This document shows positions 59,575 to 64,000 of a DNA stretch of 64,000 nucleotides, piece after piece; within the stretch, counting starts at the first letter, position 1; each line of letters starts with the position of its first letter. The translations under genes and the position numbers were made by a program. The stretch is from Pseudomonas shirazensis (GTDB lineage Bacteria > Pseudomonadota > Gammaproteobacteria > Pseudomonadales > Pseudomonadaceae), in assembly GCF_014268785.2 (NCBI RefSeq), contig NZ_JABWRD020000001.1:1997001-2061000 (forward strand), given 5' to 3'. The notes beneath the pieces were generated by a model that worked only from the letters and a program-made list of their open reading frames with translations, ran no database searches and had not been told where the DNA came from.

Positions 59575-59589
59575 TGGCCCGGCTTTTGC
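59575..59589 (+). promoter_or_regulatory. Sigma-54 promoter of the nasA operon
   Basis: TGGCCCGGCTTTTGC differs from the consensus TGGCACG-N4-TTGC by one base (A to C). GG (59576-59577) and GC (59588-59589) are 12 nt apart. Transcription would start near 59601, just before the first leader hairpin, so the attenuator is the first part of the transcript. Confidence 0.75.
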
Positions 59590-59604
59590 TCTGCAATGAC
59601 TACA

Positions 59605-59692
59605 GGTAGCCAACGGCGGTTGCCACAGTTTCCGACAAAGACGTCGCTCACCCCTCCATCAAGATGGATCGGGTAGCGGCGTCTTTCTCGTT
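59605..59692 (+). promoter_or_regulatory. NasT-responsive ANTAR leader with overlapping intrinsic terminator
   Basis: Hairpin P1: GGTAGCC (59605-59611), hexaloop AACGGC, GGTTGCC (59618-59624), seven pairs including G-U. Hairpin P2: CGAC (59633-59636), hexaloop AAAGAC, GTCG (59643-59646). Both hexaloops have A at position 1 and G at position 4, as ANTAR proteins require. The terminator stem AAAGACGTCGCT (59637-59648) pairs with AGCGGCGTCTTT (59675-59686), then a T-rich tail. P2 and the terminator cannot form together, so NasT bound to P1/P2 would allow read-through into nasA. Confidence 0.85.
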
Positions 59693-59746
59693 CCAGCCCG
59701 GCACAGCCTGGGCATGACAACCGTTGCAAGCCGCGTGAGGTGTTCG

Positions 59747-60958
59747 ATGAATACGAGCTTCTGGAAATCCGGGCATGTGCCTACCCTGTTTGCTGCATTC
59801 CTGTATTTCGACCTGAGTTTCATGGTCTGGTACCTGCTCGGCCCGATGGCGGTGCAGATTGCCACCGACCTGCAGCTGACCCCACAAGAGCGCGGCCTGA
59901 TGGTCGCCACGCCCATCCTGGCCGGCGCCCTGCTACGCTTTGGCATGGGTCTGCTGGTCGATCGTCTGTCGCCCAAAACCGCTGGACTGATGGGCCAGGT
60001 GGTGGTGATCGTGGCGTTGGCCTGCGCCTGGCACTGGGGCGTGCACAGCTACGAACAGGCCTTGCTGCTGGGAGTATTTCTCGGATTTGCCGGCGCTTCG
60101 TTCGCCGTGTCACTGCCGCTGGCCTCGCAGTGGTACCCGCCGCAGCATCAGGGCAAAGCGATGGGCATCGCTGGCGCAGGCAACTCCGGCACCGTCTTCG
60201 CGGCGCTGCTGGCGCCGGCCCTGGCCGCAGCCTATGGCTGGAACAACGTGTTCGGCTTCGCCCTGATCCCGCTGCTGCTGACCCTGCTGGTGTTTGCCCT
60301 GCTGGCCCGCAACGCGCCGCAACGACCAAAACGCAAAGCCATGGCCGACTACTTCAAGGCGCTTGGTGATCGCGACAGCTGGTGGTTCATGTTCTTCTAC
60401 AGCGTCACCTTCGGCGGCTTCATTGGCCTGGCCAGCGCCCTGCCGGGCTACTTCAGCGACCAATATGGCCTGAACCCGATCACTGCCGGCTACTACACCG
60501 CGGCCTGCGTGTTTGGCGGCAGCATGATGCGCCCGCTGGGCGGCGCTCTGGCCGACCGCTTTGGCGGCATTCGCACCCTGCTCGGCATGTATGGCGTAGC
60601 TGCGGTATGTATCGCCGCGGTCGGCTTCAACCTGCCTAGCGCCACCGCTGCGCTGGCTCTTTTCGTCAGCGCCATGCTTGGCCTGGGCGCTGGCAATGGC
60701 GCGGTGTTTCAGCTGGTGCCGCAGCGCTTTCGCCAGGAAATCGGGGTAATGACTGGCTTGATCGGCATGGCCGGCGGCATCGGTGGCTTCCTCTTGGCCG
60801 CAGGGCTAGGCATGATCAAGCAGCACACCGGCGACTACCAGTTAGGTCTGTGGCTGTTCGCAAGCCTGGGCCTGCTGGCCTGGTTTGGCCTGCATGGGGT
60901 CAAACTACGCTGGCGCACCACCTGGGGCTCGGCTGCGGTTACCGCAGCGCGGGTATAG
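59747..60958 (+). CDS. nasA: Nitrate/nitrite transporter, MFS NarK/NasA family
   Basis: 403 residues from ATG 59747 with AGG 6 nt upstream. It has twelve predicted membrane helices. The signature nitrate-transporter regions are visible: LYFDLSFMVWYLLGPMAVQI, PILAGALLRFGMGLLVDR with the substrate arginine, and SKGNAG-like AMGIAGAGNSGTVFAALLAP and GAGNGAVFQLVPQRF. It imports nitrate for assimilation. It is the first gene after the NasT leader, hence expected to be induced by nitrate and nitrogen limitation. Confidence 0.94.
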   Translation: MNTSFWKSGHVPTLFAAFLYFDLSFMVWYLLGPMAVQIATDLQLTPQERGLMVATPILAGALLRFGMGLLVDRLSPKTAGLMGQVVVIVALACAWHWGVHSYEQALLLGVFLGFAGASFAVSLPLASQWYPPQHQGKAMGIAGAGNSGTVFAALLAPALAAAYGWNNVFGFALIPLLLTLLVFALLARNAPQRPKRKAMADYFKALGDRDSWWFMFFYSVTFGGFIGLASALPGYFSDQYGLNPITAGYYTAACVFGGSMMRPLGGALADRFGGIRTLLGMYGVAAVCIAAVGFNLPSATAALALFVSAMLGLGAGNGAVFQLVPQRFRQEIGVMTGLIGMAGGIGGFLLAAGLGMIKQHTGDYQLGLWLFASLGLLAWFGLHGVKLRWRTTWGSAAVTAARV

Positions 60959-60967
60959 GGCAAACCC

Positions 60968-62638
60968 ATGAGCCTGCAATTGCGCTTTGCCCAAGCCAGC
61001 GCCACCGGTCCGCGCAGCGAGAACCAGGACGCTCTGCGGCTGGTGACACCGGCGCCGGAATTGGCAGCGAGCAAAGGCTATCTGGTCGCACTGGCCGACG
61101 GCGTCAGTCAGTGCGCCGATGGCGGCTTGGCCGCGCGAGCCAGCCTGCAGGCGTTGGCGCTGGACTACTACGCCACGCCGGCCACCTGGCCGGTCGCGCA
61201 GGCGCTGGATCGCCTGCTGCTGGCGCAAAACCGCTGGCTGCGCGCCCAAGGCAGCGGCCAGCCGCTGCTGACTACCCTCACTGCACTGGTCCTGCGCGGG
61301 CGGCGCTTCACCCTCGCCCACGTCGGTGACTGCCGCGCCTATCGCTGGGATCAGGGCCGCTTGCTGTGCCTGAGCGAAGACCATGTCTGGGATCAGCCGG
61401 GCATGCAGCATGTCCTCAAGCGCGCGCTGGGCCTGGACCAGCATCTGTTGGTGGACTATCTGGACGGTGAGCTGGTTGCCGGCGAAACTCTGCTGCTGCT
61501 CAGCGATGGTGTCTGGGCCTGCCTTGGCGAGCAAGCGATTGCCGCCATCCTCAAAGATCAACCTGACCTGCAGAACGCCGCCGACATCTTGGTCGCTAGC
61601 GCCCATCATGCCGGTAGCCAGGACAACGCCAGTGCCGTGCTGGTGCAGGTCGAACAGCTCGGCCCGAGCAACTTCAGCGACACCCTGGCGCAACTGCAGC
61701 AATGGCCAGTGCCCGGGCCGCTGCGCCCCGGGCAAGCCATCGATGGCTGGCAGGTCGATGCTCAGTTAGCCCGCAGCCGCCAGTCGCTGCTGTATCGGGT
61801 GCATGACAGCCAGGGCCAGGCGTGGCTGCTCAAGACCCTGCCCGGCGTCGCCGAAGCAGATCCGGGCGCCGCTCAGCGCTTGCTGCAGGAAGAATGGTTT
61901 CTGCGGCGGGTGGCCGGTCGGCACTTCCCTGAGGTGCATGCGGCCAATCACCGTCAGCATGTGTACTACCTGATGCGCGAATACCCGGGCCAGACCCTCA
62001 GCGCCCTGTACAACGTGCAAGGCCCGCTACCCCTGGCGCAGTGGCTGGAAATCGCCCGTCAGCTGCTGCAGGCAGTCGGCGTGCTGCACCGGCGCAACCT
62101 GCTGCATCGGGATATCAAGCCCGAGAATCTGCACCTGGGCACAGACGGCCAGTTGCGCCTGCTCGACTTCGGTCTGGCCTATTGCCCAGGGCTTTCTGAA
62201 GACGCCCCCCATGACCTGCCCGGTACGCCGTCGTTCATTGCCCCGGAGGCGTTCGACGGGCAACCGCCGCAGGCGCGCCAGGACCTCTATGCCACGGGTG
62301 TAACACTTTACTACCTGCTCACCGGGCACTACCCCTACGGTGAAATCGAGGCCTTCCAACGGCCGCGCTTCACCCACCTGGTCAGCCCCGGCCGTTATCG
62401 CCCGGACCTGCCTGAATGGCTGCAACGCAATTTGGAGCAAGCCGTCGCGGCCGATTCCCGGCAACGTTTCGAAACCGCCGAGCAATGGCTGCTGTTGCTC
62501 GAGCGTGGCGACCGCCAGGAACTGAGCGAGCGGCCACGGCCATTGCTGGAGCGCGAGCCGCTCAAGGTCTGGCAGACGCTTGCCGTGCTGTCTCTGCTGT
62601 TCAACCTGATATTGCTGTTCAGCCTGTTCAAGGGCTGA
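60968..62638 (+). CDS. Fused PP2C protein phosphatase and Ser/Thr protein kinase with C-terminal membrane anchor
   Basis: 556 residues from ATG 60968, nine bases after nasA. Residues about 1-235 form a PP2C phosphatase with metal-site motifs SENQDALRL, LADGVSQCADG, VGDCRAYRW, LLLSDGVWACLG and GSQDNASAV. Residues about 260-525 form a kinase with a poor glycine loop, the lysine in WLLKTLPG, HRDIKPENLHL, LLDFGLAY and FIAPEAF. A final helix (LAVLSLLFNLILLFSLF) anchors it to the inner membrane. Both domains look active. Position suggests control of nitrate assimilation, but its targets are unknown. Confidence 0.92.
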   Translation: MSLQLRFAQASATGPRSENQDALRLVTPAPELAASKGYLVALADGVSQCADGGLAARASLQALALDYYATPATWPVAQALDRLLLAQNRWLRAQGSGQPLLTTLTALVLRGRRFTLAHVGDCRAYRWDQGRLLCLSEDHVWDQPGMQHVLKRALGLDQHLLVDYLDGELVAGETLLLLSDGVWACLGEQAIAAILKDQPDLQNAADILVASAHHAGSQDNASAVLVQVEQLGPSNFSDTLAQLQQWPVPGPLRPGQAIDGWQVDAQLARSRQSLLYRVHDSQGQAWLLKTLPGVAEADPGAAQRLLQEEWFLRRVAGRHFPEVHAANHRQHVYYLMREYPGQTLSALYNVQGPLPLAQWLEIARQLLQAVGVLHRRNLLHRDIKPENLHLGTDGQLRLLDFGLAYCPGLSEDAPHDLPGTPSFIAPEAFDGQPPQARQDLYATGVTLYYLLTGHYPYGEIEAFQRPRFTHLVSPGRYRPDLPEWLQRNLEQAVAADSRQRFETAEQWLLLLERGDRQELSERPRPLLEREPLKVWQTLAVLSLLFNLILLFSLFKG

Positions 62639-62664
62639 GCGCGCTGCTTGATGAGGAACATCTG

Positions 62665-63414
62665 ATGAATGCAAAAATCTGGTTGGTTGGTGCCGGCCCC
62701 GGCGACCCTGAACTGCTTACGCTGAAAGCGGTGCGGGCCTTGCGCGAGGCGCAGGTGGTGATGATCGATGACCTGGTCAATCCGGCTGTGCTTGAGCATT
62801 GTCCAGGGGCACGGGTGATTGCCGTGGGCAAACGCGGCGGTTGTCGCTCGACGCCGCAAGCGTTCATTCAGCGCCTGATGTTGCGCCATGCCCGCCAGGG
62901 GCGCTGCGTGGTGCGCCTGAAAGGCGGCGACCCATGCATCTTTGGCCGTGGCGGCGAAGAAGCATTGTGGCTGCAGCAGCGCGGTATCGAGGTGGAGTTG
63001 GTCAACGGCATCACCGCTGGACTGGCCGGTGCCACTCAGTGCGGCATCCCCCTCACCCTGCGCGGGGTCAGCCGTGGCGTGACCTTGGTGACAGCACATA
63101 CCCAGGATGACAGCGAGCTGAACTGGGCGGGCCTGACCCAGGGCGGCACCACCTTGGTGGTGTACATGGGCGTTGCTCGGCTGGGGGACATTCGCCGGGG
63201 TTTGCTCGAGGCCGGCATGGCGGCAGACACGCCCGTCGCCATGATCGAAAACGCGTCGCTACCGAGCCAGCGCGAGTGCCGCAGTACGCTGCTGGAGATG
63301 GCCATGGATGCGACCGCCTTCGCCCTGCGCAGCCCAGCAGTGCTGGTGATAGGCGAAGTGGCGCGGCAAGGCGCGGTGGTCGAACTGGTGACCGCAGCCG
63401 TAGGCGTTGCCTGA
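62665..63414 (+). CDS. cobA: Uroporphyrinogen-III C-methyltransferase (SUMT)
   Basis: 249 residues from ATG 62665 with GAGGAA upstream. The SUMT motifs are clear: WLVGAGPGDPELLTLKA, VRLKGGDPCIFGRGGEEA, GITAGLAGATQCGIPLT and the C-terminal PAVLVIGEVA. It methylates uroporphyrinogen III twice to give precorrin-2, feeding siroheme and cobalamin. Siroheme is the cofactor of assimilatory nitrite reductase, which explains its place in the nas operon. The nirBD genes that often lie between nasA and cobA are absent here. Confidence 0.94.
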   Translation: MNAKIWLVGAGPGDPELLTLKAVRALREAQVVMIDDLVNPAVLEHCPGARVIAVGKRGGCRSTPQAFIQRLMLRHARQGRCVVRLKGGDPCIFGRGGEEALWLQQRGIEVELVNGITAGLAGATQCGIPLTLRGVSRGVTLVTAHTQDDSELNWAGLTQGGTTLVVYMGVARLGDIRRGLLEAGMAADTPVAMIENASLPSQRECRSTLLEMAMDATAFALRSPAVLVIGEVARQGAVVELVTAAVGVA

Positions 63415-63446
63415 ACACAGCGCAGCGGATTTTTTTACAGGCAAAG

Positions 63447-63472
63447 AAAAACCCGGCCTAGGCCGGGTTTTT
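63447..63472. terminator. Bidirectional terminator between cobA and oprF
   Basis: AAAA-ACCCGGCC and GGCCGGGT-TTTT form a near-perfect palindrome (63447-63472) with a TA loop and A/T tracts on both sides. It works for both converging genes. Confidence 0.92.
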
Positions 63473-63489
63473 CGTGAATCTCAGACCAA

Positions 63490-64000
63490 TTACTTGGCTT
63501 GAGCTTCTACTTGCGCTTCAACGCGACGGTTAACAGCGCGACCTTCTTCGGTGGCGTTGTCAGCAACCGGACGGGTTTCGCCGTAGCCAACCGAGTCAAC
63601 ACGGCTCGATTCTACGCCGTACTGCTGGGTCAGAACTTGCTTAACGGCGCTAGCGCGACGCTCGGACAGCTTCTGGTTGTAAGCGTCTGGACCTACGGAG
63701 TCAGTGTGACCTTCGACAGTGGTAGTAGTCGATGGGTACTGCTTCATGAAGTCAGCCAGGTTCTTGATGTCGCCGTAGCTGTTAGGCTTGACAACCGACT
63801 TGTCGAAGTCGAACTTGACGTCCAGCTCAACACGTACGACTTCGGCAACTGCTGGGCAGCCGTCGGCGTCAACGGTAACGTTGGCTGGGGTGTCTGGGCA
63901 TTTGTCGACGTTGTCGCAGACACCGTCGTTGTCGCTGTCGGAGCACACTTCAGCAACTGGAGCTGGAGCGACTTCAGCAGTCTTCGGGCTACCGCCGAAG
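63490..64000 (-). CDS. oprF: Outer membrane porin OprF, C-terminal part (5' end outside window)
   Basis: The frame is open to the window edge, so 169 C-terminal residues are visible; the N-terminal beta barrel lies outside. The visible part has the linker FGGSPKTAEVAPAPVAE, then the calcium-like SDSDNDGVCDNVDKCPDTP segment with two cysteine pairs, and the OmpA-like peptidoglycan-binding domain: VKFDFDKSVVKPNSYGDI, VEGHTDSVGPDAYNQKLSERRA, VNRRVEAQVEAQAK. It is the major Pseudomonas porin and ties the outer membrane to peptidoglycan. Confidence 0.96.
   Translation of the reverse strand, partial: FGGSPKTAEVAPAPVAEVCSDSDNDGVCDNVDKCPDTPANVTVDADGCPAVAEVVRVELDVKFDFDKSVVKPNSYGDIKNLADFMKQYPSTTTTVEGHTDSVGPDAYNQKLSERRASAVKQVLTQQYGVESSRVDSVGYGETRPVADNATEEGRAVNRRVEAQVEAQAK

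Noticed and set aside
59558..59588. AGCCG...CGGCT followed by TTTT as a nasT terminator
   Set aside because: The stem is only 5 bp with a long loop, and the same bases form a better sigma-54 promoter.

Overview
The window is a chromosomal segment of a gamma-proteobacterium of the genus Pseudomonas, most likely the P. putida group. The grounds are the high GC content, dense coding on both strands, and a gene set I recognise as Pseudomonas core genome: fadBA, slt, cheV, moaB/moeA, pdxB, tusA, rlmM, acnA, aer, rmf, pyrD, nasST and oprF. The species call is inference from gene content; no search was run. I see no rRNA, tRNA, CRISPR array, insertion sequence or prophage.

Layout. 1-5.1 kb: a DUF1653 gene cut by the window edge, the fadBA beta-oxidation operon, a small membrane protein and a universal stress protein. 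5.1-14.6 kb: an Uup-type ABC-F ATPase, lytic transglycosylase slt, a MOSC protein, cheV with a sigma-28-type promoter, a small protein that looks like an Hpt/CheA-P1 domain without its histidine, a NarL-type two-component pair and a YegS-type lipid kinase. 14.9-19.8 kb: a mannose-1-phosphate guanylyltransferase/mannose-6-phosphate isomerase paired with a glycosyltransferase, then moeA/moaB and a YgdI-like lipoprotein. 19.9-26.9 kb: a chemoreceptor, an ABC exporter, a PA1571-type small protein, pdxB, tusA and a diaminobutyrate-type aminotransferase preceded by a PvdS (iron-starvation) box. 27.0-32.5 kb: an OmpR-type two-component system divergent from a periplasmic disulfide operon (dsbD, a membrane TlpA-like protein, dsbG).

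32.5-44.4 kb: rlmM, acnA, aer, an RluA-family pseudouridine synthase, a small gene under a near-ideal LexA box, an M15 peptidase, a glutaredoxin-like protein, an ammonium transporter, the yqjD/yqjE/yqjK-like operon and a dNTPase. 44.7-53.4 kb: a BvgAS/EvgAS-like pair, yggL, dacB and a CHASE-PAS-PAS-GGDEF diguanylate cyclase. 53.5-57.6 kb: rlmKL, rmf, pyrD. 57.7-63.4 kb: the nitrate assimilation control region. nasS and nasT have a sigma-54 promoter; a second sigma-54 promoter and a NasT-responsive leader (two A1/G4 hexaloop hairpins, the second overlapping a terminator) precede nasA, a PP2C phosphatase-Ser/Thr kinase fusion and cobA/SUMT. The window ends inside oprF.

The gene content is mostly ordinary core genome, so the most interesting signals are regulatory: the nasA attenuator with its sigma-54 promoter, the LexA-controlled small gene, the PvdS box at the aminotransferase, 11-bp-phased direct repeats between the two-component system and the dsb operon, sigma-28-type promoters at cheV and aer, and the histidine-less Hpt-like protein. 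All are motif readings by eye.
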